A DNA stretch of 64,000 nucleotides from Zea mays (lineage: Eukaryota > Streptophyta > Magnoliopsida > Poales > Poaceae): the NCBI RefSeq assembly GCF_902167145.1, contig NC_050096.1:78798683-78862682 (forward strand), given 5' to 3'. The position numbers were made by a program, and so were the translations under genes. Shown here one piece after another: positions 11,974 through 22,435 of this stretch. The notes beneath the pieces are model-generated. The model had not been told where the DNA came from and ran no database searches. It saw only the letters and a program-made list of their open reading frames with translations. Within the stretch, counting starts at the first letter, position 1. Each line of letters begins with the position of its first letter.

Positions 11974-12445
11974 GGTATCCGCCTCGCCCGACCCGAGGCT
12001 CGGACTCGACCTCGGAAGACAGACTCGACCTCGACCTCAGAGGAGCCTCCGCCTCGCCCGACCCAGGGCTCGGACCGACCACGTCACAGGGGGGGCCATC
12101 ATTACCCTACCCCTAGCTAGCTCAGGCTACGGGGAACAAGACCGGCGTTCCATCTGGCTCGCCCCGGTAAACAAATAATGATGGCGCCTCGCGTGCTCCA
12201 TGACGACGACGGCTCTCAGCCCCTTACGAAAGCAAGGAGACGTCAGCAAGGACTCGACAGCCCCGACAGCTGTCCTTCCGCAAGGCTCCAGCGCTCCTCC
12301 GACGACCACGACATCACATGAACAGGGTGTCAAAACCTCTCCGGCTGCCACGACGTCATGTACTTAGGGCTCTAGCTCCTCTCTGCTAGACACGTTAGCA
12401 CACTGCTACACCCCCCATTATACACCTGGACCCTCTCCTTACGCC

Positions 12446-12453
12446 TATAAAAG
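12446..12453 (+). promoter_or_regulatory. TATA box of solo Huck LTR
   Basis: TATAAAAG sits in the same context as at 837. A solo LTR can keep promoter activity and drive transcription into the flanking DNA on the right. Confidence 0.6.
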
Positions 12454-13230
12454 GAAGGTCCAGGGCTCTCGTACGAGAAGGTTGGCCGCGCGGGAGAACG
12501 GGCCGACGCGTTGGGCTCTCTCTCTCTCTCCCACGCGGACGCTTGTAACCCCTACTTCAAGCGCACCCGACCTGGGCGCAGGACAACACGAAGGCCGCGG
12601 GTTTCCCCTTTTGCATGTCTCCTTTTTCCCCCCTTCGTGCTCCATCTCGTGCCGACCCATCTGGGCTGGGGCACGCGGCGACAATTTACTCGTCGGTCCA
12701 GGGACCCCCGGGGGTCGAAACGCCGACAAGTATGCTAGGTCGAGTAGCTGCTATGCTAAATCAGGATCTCGGTAGAAGTCGAGTGATTTTTCTAGCACTC
12801 GCGTGAGGTCAGGAATTGGTTGTATCCATTTTTATAACAGAATGGTGACGGTCTGTGGACACGGATCCATGGGGATGCGTTGTCTATGAGACAAAATTGG
12901 AATAAGGATTAACGTGCGGATACCTGTGTCAAGCAATTGAATGTACTAAACACATGTCGGGAAATATGGTAACCGGTAAACCTAGTACCTGAGTGAAGCC
13001 GGGCGCAGACTTTATCCCTCACGCGACCTGAGACTGGGTCTCCCATTCTAGATATGGTGGGTACAAGTGCGACCACTGCACGACGGTGGCTGGGGTCAGT
13101 GGAGCATTGTATACCAAGGCGGTGAGGCCTGACCGCGAACGGGGGATCGATGGGGACGGTTGACATGTGTGGTGGCGGAGTGCCCCGACATGTCGTGTGT
13201 TTAGGTTTACCTTGCAAGGTTAAAACTCGA

Positions 13231-13928
13231 TGTTGGGGGCCTTCGTCCTCCGAAGGTCCTCAAAAACATGATTTAACAATGTTTTCCAAGTGGATTATGT
13301 GAACAGGTACCTTCGGACTCAGAATTACGAACATGAAGTGCGGTCAGGACGAAGCCTGAACCAGACGAAGGACGGGCTGATTACCAAGCTCCACGAAGGA
13401 TGGTGCACAGCCGAAGCTGTGCGCAGGGAAGCTTCGTCGCGATAGCAGAGAGGGGAACCGACTTAAAGATGAAAAGACTACGTGGACCTTGTCAGGTTTC
13501 CATAAGTCATTGACAAATGTAATGGACATAAATGTAATTTTACGTGGGCTGCGTCCCGCGTCTATAAATAGATGAACAGTACTCCCGTACTGTTCACGCT
13601 GACTTGGCATTTGCTTTTGCGTCACGCTTGTACTTTTTATCTTCTCTCAGGACCGAAGGTACATTTGTAATTTGAAATCATTTCTATTTTTCCATGTTAA
13701 TAAAATAGAAATGATTCTATGATGATGCTTATATTATATTTCATGCTTTATATGAATCCTTCGTCATTACTTGTTATGTTTACGAAGGTATGTCTCTTAT
13801 GACCTTCGTCCGAAACTCATTATTTCCCGAAGGGACATAATGCTTCGAAGGACGAAGGACTTTAACACTTAACACTTTTTATGTTGCCTTGTTCTTAATT
13901 CTTAGCATTTGAGAACAAGTCCCCAACA
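13231..13928 (+). mobile_element. Solo LTR of a second Gypsy family, TSD CTCGA
   Basis: A 698-bp LTR starts TGTTGGGGGCC and ends CCCCAACA, flanked by CTCGA on both sides (13226-13230 and 13929-13933). It is rich in CGAAGG motifs and is distantly related to the LTR at 47122-47762. The shared parts are the core promoter block (GGCTGCGTCCCGCG then CTATAAATAGATGAA) and the 3' end. A TATA box lies at 13563-13570. I suspect the cinful-zeon or xilon-diguus group of maize but cannot confirm this. Confidence 0.85.
13563..13570 (+). promoter_or_regulatory. TATA box of solo LTR
   Basis: TATAAATA lies within a block conserved with the otherwise diverged LTR at 47122-47762, which supports a core promoter function. 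Confidence 0.65.
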
Positions 13929-14609
13929 CTCGATTCGAATCGTCTGCTTCTCGTAGCTAATGAGACTGCTTGATCCATTGTACTGCATTGAGTAAAAAGT
14001 GGAAATGAGATACTGGCAAAAGATGTTGATTGATATAATGTTTGATACCATGTATGAATAGATAGGTTCTCATCTAGTCTAAATTATTATTCTAGAACTT
14101 GAAAAGCTAAAACTTGTTTTTAGACTCAGCTAGTGCTTTTGGCAAACCAAACCCCTCAGCCAAACAGCTGCATGGTCTAGAGGTAGAGGAGTAGACTCCT
14201 CACACCGGGTAAGTCTAGCTGAGTATTAGTATACTCAGCCTTGCTTGTGGCATAATTTTTGCAGGTACCTCCTTGTTTGGTTGATGGTGTAACTTGGCCT
14301 TCATCCCTGCCACCAAGATAGATGGTCGAGAGGGTTACTTCTTCCGCAGGAGAGGACCAAGAGGAGTAGTGTGGCCAGGCTTCGCCATGTTACTCGGTTT
14401 TCTTCGTTAGTTATTTCCGCTACATTAAAAATTTATGGTTATTATTTTTGAAACTCCGATAATGTAATCACTATTGATACTTATTAAATTTGTGGTATTA
14501 TGCTTTATTGTATTTCTCTGTGCCTCACCTTCGAGTGAGCTAGTGGTATTCGATCCTGGATAAGTGGCTTTGTCGGACTAGATCCGAGGGACTGACGAGT
14601 TATTCCGGT

Positions 14610-17291
14610 TTAAGTGTCGCTGCCTTTAAACCGTGATTCATGCTTTACCTCCACAATTCCAAATTCATCCTCTCGCATTTGTTGAGGATCAAACCATTCA
14701 CAATCAAATAACACAAACATGAATTCTTTGGCCCCACCAAGAGTGTACTCCGTTATGTCTTGAAGAACACCATAATAGTCATGAGTGCCTCTGTCTGCAT
14801 TTGTGGCAGTTGCTACTACTCCACTGTTTGTCGTGGCTGCCTGCGGGCGGATTTTTTCTAATTTTGATGTTCGAAAACGGTATACATTAATATCATAGCG
14901 GGTATATTTTCTTGCTTTCAACTGACCATGTGATATCTGTCGCAAATCATCCGAGACTACAGAGTCAAGTTTCTTACACTACATAGAGCAGAAAAAAAGA
15001 TATAGGTAAATAGCAAGTCGTATGTGCAAACGAAGTACACAAAGGAAAATTATAAAGAGATAATTACATGCTCGTGGAACCATTCAACGAAACATGGACC
15101 TTCGTTCATCCCTTTCATACGTAGATTATCCAGTTCCTTTAGTGTAGGTTTGTGGCCAGCTAAATATATGGAATCAAACATTTCAAAGTATGGTTCAAGT
15201 TCCTCCATGTTGGTGTACAAGTAGGCATGGTGAAATTACGCTCTCTTATGTCAACATAATGTGCAGTAGAAGCCCCGACCCCTTTCCCCTTCCAGAGAAA
15301 AACACTAAGGTCGGTCGAAGGACCTTCTTCTTCAGTATGATACCGTGTTGGCTGAGCATTCACGTTGTTAGTGTGTGATAAATACTGACTTGAGAAGATT
15401 GTGATCTCTTTAGCTGCAAAGGCCTCTGCGATACACCCCTCAACCCTTGCTTTGTTCCGCACAGTAGCTCTAAGTTTTTTCAATTCTCTTTCTTGACTAT
15501 ACATCCATCGGAACTGCACTGGTCCTCCTACCAATGCTTCATAAGGTGAGTGCACTAGCAAATGTTGCATCACATTCATAAATCCAGGCAGAAATACTTT
15601 TTCCATCTTGCATACAAGCACCACGATTTGTTTCTCAAATTGAATCATCAATTTCTTTGAGATATGCTTAGCACATATATGTCTATATATGTAACTAAGT
15701 TCAACAATCATCTTCCACAGAGGAGGCTTCAAATAGCCACGGATCATTACCGGCCTAAGTCTTTCCATCAAAATATGGTAATCGTGAGCCTTCAAACCAT
15801 TTAATTTATTAGTGTCAAGGTTAACAGTACGTTTTATGTTAGCTGCATAGCGGTCTGGAAACTTCAACATTTTCAACCATCGAAATACTTATTTTCACTC
15901 TTCCGGCTTTAGACACTATGGAGCTCGTGGTGTCCTCCCCTTTTCATTAGGATTTAATTTGACCTCAAGGCTAGGGCGATCGCAAAGATTAGCTAAATCT
16001 TTCCTGGCATTGATGTTGTCTTTTGTTTTACCCTTAATGTTTAGACACATGCTTATGATGCTTTCAGCAACATTGCACTCTTGGTGCATCAAATCTATGT
16101 TGTGTGGTAAAATCAATACCTTCGCATATGGAAGTTCCCAGAGAAAAGAAATATGAGTCCAGTTTTGATCTTGGCCATAGCCTTCAAACTCATGACCTTC
16201 TGCAGCCCTTTGAAGGGCACGATGTTGTATCATGATATCTTCACCCATTAAATGTTTTGGTGGACCGTCTTTAACTTTTATGCCTCTTCTAAATGACTTC
16301 GTATCATTTCGAAACAGGTGATTGGATGGAAGAAACCGTCGATGACAATCAAAGAATGAGACCTTTTTACCATGCTCCAATCGATATGCTTGTGTGTCCC
16401 CCATGCATATGGGACAACACATTCGACCGTGGACACACTAGCCAGACCAAATACCATATGCAGGCAAATCATGAATTGACCACAAATATACAGCACGTAA
16501 GGTAAATTCACGTTTTAGATGACCATCATAAGCCTTTACCCCTACCCATAGCTATTTGAACTCTTCAATCAACGGTTGCATGAATACATTGATCTTCTTT
16601 CCAGGATGTTTAGGCCCTAGAATAATAAGGGCAAGAAATATGAACCCTTCTTTCATGCATTTGTTGGGAGGGGGGTTGTAGGGCATGATGAAAACCGGCC
16701 AACAAGAGTATGAAGTTGAACTGTTGTCGTAAGGAGTGAAACCATCAGTGGACAAGCCTAGACGAATAATCCTAGCGTCTCTTGCAAATTCTGGGTCAAA
16801 ACGATCCAGAGCCTTCCAAGCATCGCCATCTGATGGATGCATCATAATGTCTGGGTCTTGGATCTCACGTTCTCCTTCCTTATGCCACAACATTAGCTTC
16901 GCAGTTTCTGGGGTTAAAAACAGACGTTTAAGCCTTGGAGTGATGGGAATATATCGAAGCTGTTTAACTGCCACTTTTGTAGCATAAGTAGCTCCATCCT
17001 CTTTCAGTACCTCCGCATATCTTGATTTACCGCATTTCTGACAATGGGTGGCCGCTTCATATTCCTTCCAGAACAACATGCAATTATCTTCGCACACATC
17101 AATCTTCTTATACTTCATCCCAAGACCGGACACAATCTTTTTAGACTGGTATAAGTCTTTTGGCATCTTATGGTTCGATGGGATGAGATCAATAATCAGA
17201 TTGATTACATCGTTATAACAATTATTCGAGAAGTTATACTTTGCCTTCATTGCCATAAGACGTGTAACCACCTGCAACACGGTCACAGTGG
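14610..17291 (-). pseudogene. tnp2: CACTA transposase TNP2, middle and C-terminal part
   Basis: Reading the minus strand from 17291, one frame encodes the TNP2/Transposase_21 domain (about 17290-15960; CEDNCMLFWKEY, CPICMGDT, then LPHNIDLMHQECNV). A DUF4218-like region follows (about 15870-15370; LKAHDYHILMERL). The frame is broken by stops near 16552, 16437 and 15916, several consistent with CAG or TGG turned into TAG. A DUF4216-like segment in another frame (14945 to about 14620; DYYGVLQDI and WFDPQQMREDEFG) lies after a probable intron. The transposase would cut CACTA ends in the nucleus; this copy cannot make a full protein. The C-terminus is lost at the junction with the LTR fragment. 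Confidence 0.85.
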
Positions 17292-19044
17292 TGTCGTGAA
17301 GCGTCCCCATCCTCTAGGACTCAAATGTGATACAATTACTAGTCCCAGGAGGCTAGTAAACACATTTATACATCAGATGATTACAGATCTACTTAAACGA
17401 CAAACCTATAAAGGTGGCGAACAACTTTAAGAGTTGGTCCACAACTCGGGACATATCATCAGAGTGGGGCTGAAGCAGCCTGATATACGCAGTGAAGCAA
17501 ATCAGCGGTCCAACAGCCACAGGCAAGGTTGGGAACAGTCGTAACTCTTACCCGATCTCCTTTTTCTGAAAAACAACAAATAAGCAAGGGTGAGTACAAA
17601 CGTACTCAGCAGCCCACCTTCACCCGCGGAATGGGGAAATCAGATATAATGCATGGAATATGTGGAGCTCAGGATATTTTGCAGAAACAGCAATATTTTA
17701 TGCAGGGTTGTTTTGAAAAACATTTTGTATTTTGCAAAGCGCATCCTTTCCCAAAAGGAGCAGGAAGTTTTCAGTATTATAATAAAATCCCCTGGACTAA
17801 ACCATCCAGGTATCTCAGCAGTTTCCCACTGGTTTTCCTTTTCAAAAACAGCTACTGGACTTCCCGTCCACCATAGCTCACGGCTCAACCGTCGGACCTT
17901 TTAAAAACCATTTATCTCAAACGCGCCCTTTTTGAAAACAAAACATTAATTGCCATACCATACCAGACTCGTCCATTCCTGTGGACACGGACTATTCGAA
18001 TAGGTTTTCAAACTCTGCGCAGAGGTGTACACTTTACCCACTAGTCCGGTTTCTGCGATCTCACCGTCGTGAGACCCGAATGCCGAATCTCTTTCTTTCC
18101 TCGCACGTCCTAACCTTAACGGTTATACCGGAAGGAGTCAGGCCACCACCATGTCCAAACCAGACAAAACTTTCCCCCTCCTTATCCTCCCGGTGCTCCC
18201 CAGCCTTCATAACCCTGGGGTTGGACCGTACGAGTTTAGATTGAGTGACTGCCCACACAGTCTCGAGTGGTTGTACTTATCATGAGTACAGGTAGTGAAA
18301 GATGACAAACCGGTCCTTATACGAGGGGACAATCCTTCTGCTCACGCCTAAACCAGCTGAGCCATCACCTTAGGCCCTCCCCTAAACCAGGGACTCCCTG
18401 ATTATCCCACTCACAAGGTGATAAGGGTGAAAACCCTTCATAATACACATTTTGAAAAGCATTTTCTTTTGAAAACTCACACCTTTTCTCAAATCATTTG
18501 TAACAAGTATATCAAGTATTGATTGCGGCAAGCGGCTTGGGTGGCCATAATAACTTGTCTCAAAATCATATCATGCATAAAATAACAGGCTGAGGGTTGT
18601 GGTTGTAAAAGCATAGGTAATTTATGCATCAAAGGGATCCAGTGAGCTTGCCGTGCTTATCCGGCGAAGGGGGAAGAAGAGCTCGCGGAACTGGCTTCTG
18701 GCTCCTGGCGTAGACTTGTAGATCTGGCCTCCACGAGACAGTACGAACGCTCCGATAACTATGCAACATGAACAAGCAAACATACAAACAAGCAAGTATA
18801 CCAACAAATATTTAGTATAGTGGTCAGAATAGAGATATATGGATGGGTAGAGTCTTGAGTAGAATTTGTGTCATGTGGTGTTGAGATACTACTAGTGGTG
18901 GAGCAGAGGTGCTTACCAGGAGGGTGGACTGGAGGCAAAGCGACACTATGCGTGTAGCCGGTAGAGCGGAGTAACTGAGTGGGTGGGCGTTTGCCTTGGC
19001 TGAGGGTGTTGAGTGTGTGTGGAGAGGGAGAGGGTAGCTGGGTG

Positions 19045-19052
19045 TATTTATA
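19045..19052 (-). promoter_or_regulatory. Second TATA box in 3' LTR
   Basis: TATAAATA on minus lies about 1.17 kb downstream of the first and is conserved at 34972-34965 in the 5' LTR. Confidence 0.5.
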
Positions 19053-19479
19053 GCTGGGTGTATGTGGTGTAGCACAGTGAAGTTCACTGTTGGTGAGAAT
19101 AGTGACGAATGAATCGTCTGACTTAGTCTGAACAGAGAGATTATAGGCAGAATATGGGATAAGAGTATTTTAGGAGTTTTCTGGATTATGAACCATGCTT
19201 ATGGGATGACATGGTTGGATAGGGAATAATTCGATAAGAATTTAGAAACGATAATTATTGGAATCTGAGTTTGGAAGCCTGGTTCGAAGGAATCTCAAGT
19301 TAAGCGTGCTCGACTTGGAGAAACCTAGGATGGGTGACCAGATGAAAAGTTCCCACTGGAAGGAAAATCACAGTCACCGGAGTTTGTATAACTGGAATAT
19401 GGGTCTGGCTGGTCTTAGGTGGACTGGACAGCATGAAGGATGAGTAGTTGAAATTTGGGGTGATCGGATGATCGATGAA

Positions 19480-19660
19480 TAGTAACTGTAAATAGTAACG
19501 GTAAAAAGTAATGGTAAATAGTAACGATAAATAGTAACGTAAAAAGTAACGGTAAATAGTAACGGTAAAAAGTAACGGTGAATAGTAACGGTAAAAAGTA
19601 ACGGTAAATAGTAACGGTAAATAGTAACAGTAAAAGTAACAGTAAATAGTAACAGTAAAT
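19480..19660. repeat. 13-bp tandem array in LTR (AGTAACGGTAAAT-like)
   Basis: About 14 units alternate AGTAACGGTAAAT and AGTAACGGTAAAA. The homologous array in the other LTR (35400-35640) has a slightly different unit number, consistent with slippage after insertion. Minus-strand frames through it are Tyr/Leu-rich and are not genes. Confidence 0.85.
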
Positions 19661-19679
19661 AGTGATGGTGAATAGTTGT

Positions 19680-20090
19680 ATGAACGAACGATGAACGATG
19701 GATAGGAACTATGAACGAACGATGAACGATCGGATGATCGAACGCACGAACGATTGGAATTTCGGCAGCATAACGGCAGGAAAAAGATTATTTGGACGAA
19801 CGAACGGACGAACGATCGAACGATCGGACGAACGGACGAACGAACCATGAACGATCGGACGAACGATCAAACGATCGGACGAACGAACGATCGGAATTTC
19901 GGCAGCATAACGGCAGGAAAAAGATTATTTGGACGAACGAACGGACGAACGATCGAACGAACGGACGAACGATCGAACGATCGGACGAACGGACGAACGA
20001 ACCATGAACGATCGGACGAACGATCGGACGAACGATCGAACGATCGGACGAACGAACGAACAAACTAAGAACAGGGAGACGAACGATCGA
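19680..20090. repeat. CGAN tetranucleotide array with two longer units
   Basis: The sequence is dominated by 4-bp steps CGAA, CGAT, CGGA. Inside it a longer unit of about 137 bp occurs twice, each beginning TTTCGGCAGCATAACGGCAG (near 19758 and 19897). The other LTR copy has the same array at 35655-36045. The 4-bp period gives open frames of Asn-Asp-Arg-Thr type on both strands; these are artefacts. Confidence 0.85.
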
Positions 20091-20213
20091 AGAACGACCG
20101 AACGATCCTTGTGCTAGTGTGTGCTTGTGTGGAACATGGAGTGGGTGTGTGTGTGGGGGAGAGAGTTGCCATGAAATGGCTTGGGGTGGGATGAGAGGAG
20201 GCCCTTGCCCCTC

Positions 20214-20221
20214 TATTTATA
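20214..20221 (-). promoter_or_regulatory. Upstream TATA box in 3' LTR
   Basis: On the minus strand TATAAATA is followed by GAGGGGC. The homologous box in the 5' LTR is at 36164-36157. Confidence 0.5.
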
Positions 20222-20680
20222 GCCATGGTGGGGGATTAGGGGGAGGGATGAGAGGATTAGTGGGAGGATGAGAGGATTAGTGGGAGATTAGCATGGATTT
20301 GTCTTATATGAGTGTAATTAGCTTGTAGAGCTCACCGTATGACACCGGAGGCATACATATACGTATGAGCATGAAGAAAGTTATGAATAAAATATTTGTG
20401 GGGGCTTGAAAAATGATTCTGAAGGTATTTCTTAGGAAGAAAATACTTGGAGATATATCGGTGGAATATTTGGGTAGTATTTCTGAAAGAGTTTGAGGGT
20501 GATCACTGGGGAAATATTTGTAGGATATTTTGTGGAGGATTTTAGAGAGAATATGGACCACTATATTTTACTTGCTGATATCAACTTGCAAACAAACATC
20601 TTGAAATGAAATTTGAAATTCATTTTTAATTTAGAGGGAGTTTGAGAAAATTTCAGGATTTGAATTTTTGGGATGCTACA

Positions 20681-20700
20681 AATCTACCCCACTTAAAAGG
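20681..20700 (-). promoter_or_regulatory. Polypurine tract region of the non-autonomous element
   Basis: On minus, CTTTTAAGTGGGGTAGATT directly precedes the 3' LTR start. A near copy (AAGTGGGGTAG) lies at about 21113-21127. Duplicate purine tracts may be alternative plus-strand primers. Confidence 0.6.
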
Positions 20701-21303
20701 AATCTCATCCTCAAGATTCGGCTTAGAAGGGTTATGGGTATAGCTTTACTTCAGCTACATATCTTCACTTTGCAGACTCTTCGAGGAGATGGAACTTCAA
20801 CAAAATCTGGCCTTTGAGGGGCATCTGGTTGCTGATTGCAAACGCTGATTCTAGCTACTCAAAGAATCATCTTCAGGCTTCTAGGTTTCGCTTGGCAGCT
20901 AGCTTATTGAAGAAGCATGATGCCAACACGCAAACATTTCTCTTGCGAACTCCCACATGGATTCCTTCCTTGATTGGTCTTCTGGTGCTTTATTAACAAA
21001 ACTTGGGTGACCACTTCTCATCCAGAAACTTATATGCTTTGATGATCTGGTCCTTCACAAGCTTGCTACATGCCTTCTTCTTTTTCTCCATAGCAGGAAC
21101 CTTACTGTAATACTACCCCACTTAAAAAGAATGAGGGTAGATCTCTTAAATCTTGGGGATTTGAACTCCTTGAAGTACCTCATAACAAGGGTGTTACGGG
21201 GCCTTCTTCTGATGTTGCTGCTTGAGCAGGCTGCGGAGAAATGACTGACACAGGGTTGATTCTGGGAGAACCTTCTTCTTATCTTCTCTTCACTATCTTC
21301 TTT
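20701..21303 (-). other. Internal region 3' part, no clear gene
   Basis: I see no supported coding frame. The second purine-rich tract near 21113-21127 lies here. The region would be the 3' UTR of the microprotein transcript. Confidence 0.5.
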
Positions 21304-21435
21304 TCACTGACCCTTTCTTTCTCTTTGCTCTTCCCACTGGAGGATTCTATCCAAGAGTATTACCATCATACAGAGGAAGAAGCCAAAGACTATGAACCAT
21401 GTACAACAGTCTTCAACCCAAGAATCACCAAGCAT
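21304..21435 (-). CDS. 43-residue single-pass membrane microprotein
   Basis: ATG 21435 to TGA 21304 on minus. The product begins MLGDSWVEDCC and contains a hydrophobic run (WFIVFGFFLCMMVILL, about residues 13-28) followed by a charged tail (EEQRERKGQ). This is the layout of a tail-anchored or type III single-pass microprotein. A TATA box lies about 118 bp upstream (21560-21553), so the ORF could belong to its own transcription unit inside the element. I know of no homologous family. It is short enough to arise by chance, but TATA box, spacing and a clear membrane segment together make it worth listing. Confidence 0.4.
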   Translation of the reverse strand: MLGDSWVEDCCTWFIVFGFFLCMMVILLDRILQWEEQRERKGQ

Positions 21436-21552
21436 TGTGATCTTAGGGGTGAGGGAGTGGGAAATGGGGTTGCTTGCGATTTGGCAGAGGGGATTTACCT
21501 GGAGTGTGCTTTTCTTTGAGCGAGATGGGAGTTGAGGGAGCTGGTGGGGGGT

Positions 21553-21560
21553 TTTATAGG
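21553..21560 (-). promoter_or_regulatory. Internal TATA box of the non-autonomous element
   Basis: On minus, GCCTATAAAACCCC lies about 118 bp upstream of the microprotein ATG. It is well inside the interior, away from both LTRs, and suggests a second promoter. Confidence 0.45.
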
Positions 21561-22435
21561 CGAGTGTGGGTGCTCGGGTGCGGAGTGGCGGTGATGGAGT
21601 AGGTGACACGAGACAGCAGGTGCGACAAGGGGAAGGGGGCCTGTTGCCGGCGACGATGGCGGTGGGTGCGCTGCAAAAGGGGGCGTGGGGTGGTGGTAGT
21701 TCGCATGGAGGCGGGCACGCGTGCGGGGGGCACGAGTGAGTGGTGGGGTCAATGACCCTGATGTTTGTGGTCTCTGGTTCCAAGAATCTTTGCCTCTCTG
21801 TATGGTAATAACTCCTTCTGTCCTCTTTTCCTGTTTACTTTGACTCACGGCCAGTGCTTTGATTCTCACGGTCGGTCCTTTTGACTGAGCGACTGGATAG
21901 GTTTCTTCTGTAGCTTATTCCAGGCTTCAAGGGTAAGCTTCCCGGTATCTTCTTGGGTAAGGTGCTTTTCTCTTGATATGGGTTAAGATGAGAATGGAAG
22001 CATAAGGTGAGGATTAGCTCTAATTTTTTTATCTATGTTTTTAAAGAAAACCTTTCTTAAAAAGAAAGAAAACACACAAGCTCAGCAATGTTAATCACAA
22101 ACAAATCAAATGTTTTGAATAAGGGAAGAATAGAGTTTTTCCAAAGCACGGACTACTCAGATTCGGGGGCTAAGCATAACTACTATTGCTTGGCTCCTGA
22201 ATTGAGAACTATGCTAAATGCGACTTATGAGCACTAACGTTAAAGCATCACATATACACTCAAAAGGGGAGAAAACATCAAGCAAAATTCATTTTGAAAT
22301 GCCCTAGGGGGCCACACAATTAGAGTTTCGCAAAATACGAGTCTACACGATTACCTCTCATACATGCAGGGCTCTAGCAAAAGTGAAGAAAAACTTCACT
22401 ACCCAATGCATGCAGAGGACTGGGCATAACTAACT
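21561..22435 (-). other. Internal region between the two ORFs, no gene seen
   Basis: GC-rich near 21561-21780 and AT-rich from about 22000. Minus-strand frames around 21495-21869 are Pro/His/Ser-rich and look compositional. This could be the 3' UTR of the upstream ORF plus the promoter region of the microprotein. Confidence 0.45.

Larger units (their letters stand above)
11143..12728 (+). mobile_element. Solo Huck LTR, TSD AGTAT
   Basis: A complete 1586-bp LTR starts TGTCGGGGACC and ends GCCGACA. It is flanked on both sides by AGTAT (11138-11142 and 12729-12733), with no internal region attached. The flanking sequences read continuously across it. This is the product expected from LTR-LTR recombination of a full Huck element. 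It contains 57-bp tandem units at about 11689-11973 and a TATA box at 12446. It is not the 3' LTR of the element at 1-10977, whose own 3' LTR stub is at 10967. Confidence 0.88.
10978..14620 (+). mobile_element. LTR fragment, Tekay/chromovirus-like (tentative), split by two solo LTRs
   Basis: Removing the two solo LTRs and one copy of each target duplication leaves about 1.35 kb of continuous sequence with no coding capacity. Its second half has features I associate with long chromovirus LTRs, such as the stretch around 14205-14270 (GTATACTCAGCCTTGCTTG). Both ends are lost: the left abuts the Huck stub and the right abuts CACTA transposase sequence near 14620. The family call is a guess; that it is one interrupted unit is shown by the matching target duplications. 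Confidence 0.5.
17297..20680 (-). repeat. 3' LTR of the non-autonomous element
   Basis: A 3384-bp LTR is uninterrupted here; it matches the split copy at 23699-24365 plus 33883-36622. It contains two TATA boxes on the minus strand (20221-20214 and 19052-19045), a 13-bp tandem array (19480-19660) and a CGAN-type array (19680-20090). Confidence 0.9.

Noticed and set aside
11143..12728. Reading this LTR as the 3' LTR of the Huck element at 1-10977
   Set aside because: It is flanked directly by AGTAT on both sides, the flanks read continuously, and a separate 11-bp LTR stub sits at 10967 after the Huck polypurine-like end.
19754..20117. Asn-Asp-Arg-Thr-rich open frames in the LTR (also 35673-36060)
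   Set aside because: They come from the CGAN tetranucleotide array, appear in several frames on both strands, and are copied in both LTRs. They are repeat artefacts.
21495..21869. Pro/Ser/His-rich minus-strand ORF
   Set aside because: It overlaps the internal TATA box and is in GC-rich sequence without motifs. It is probably compositional.
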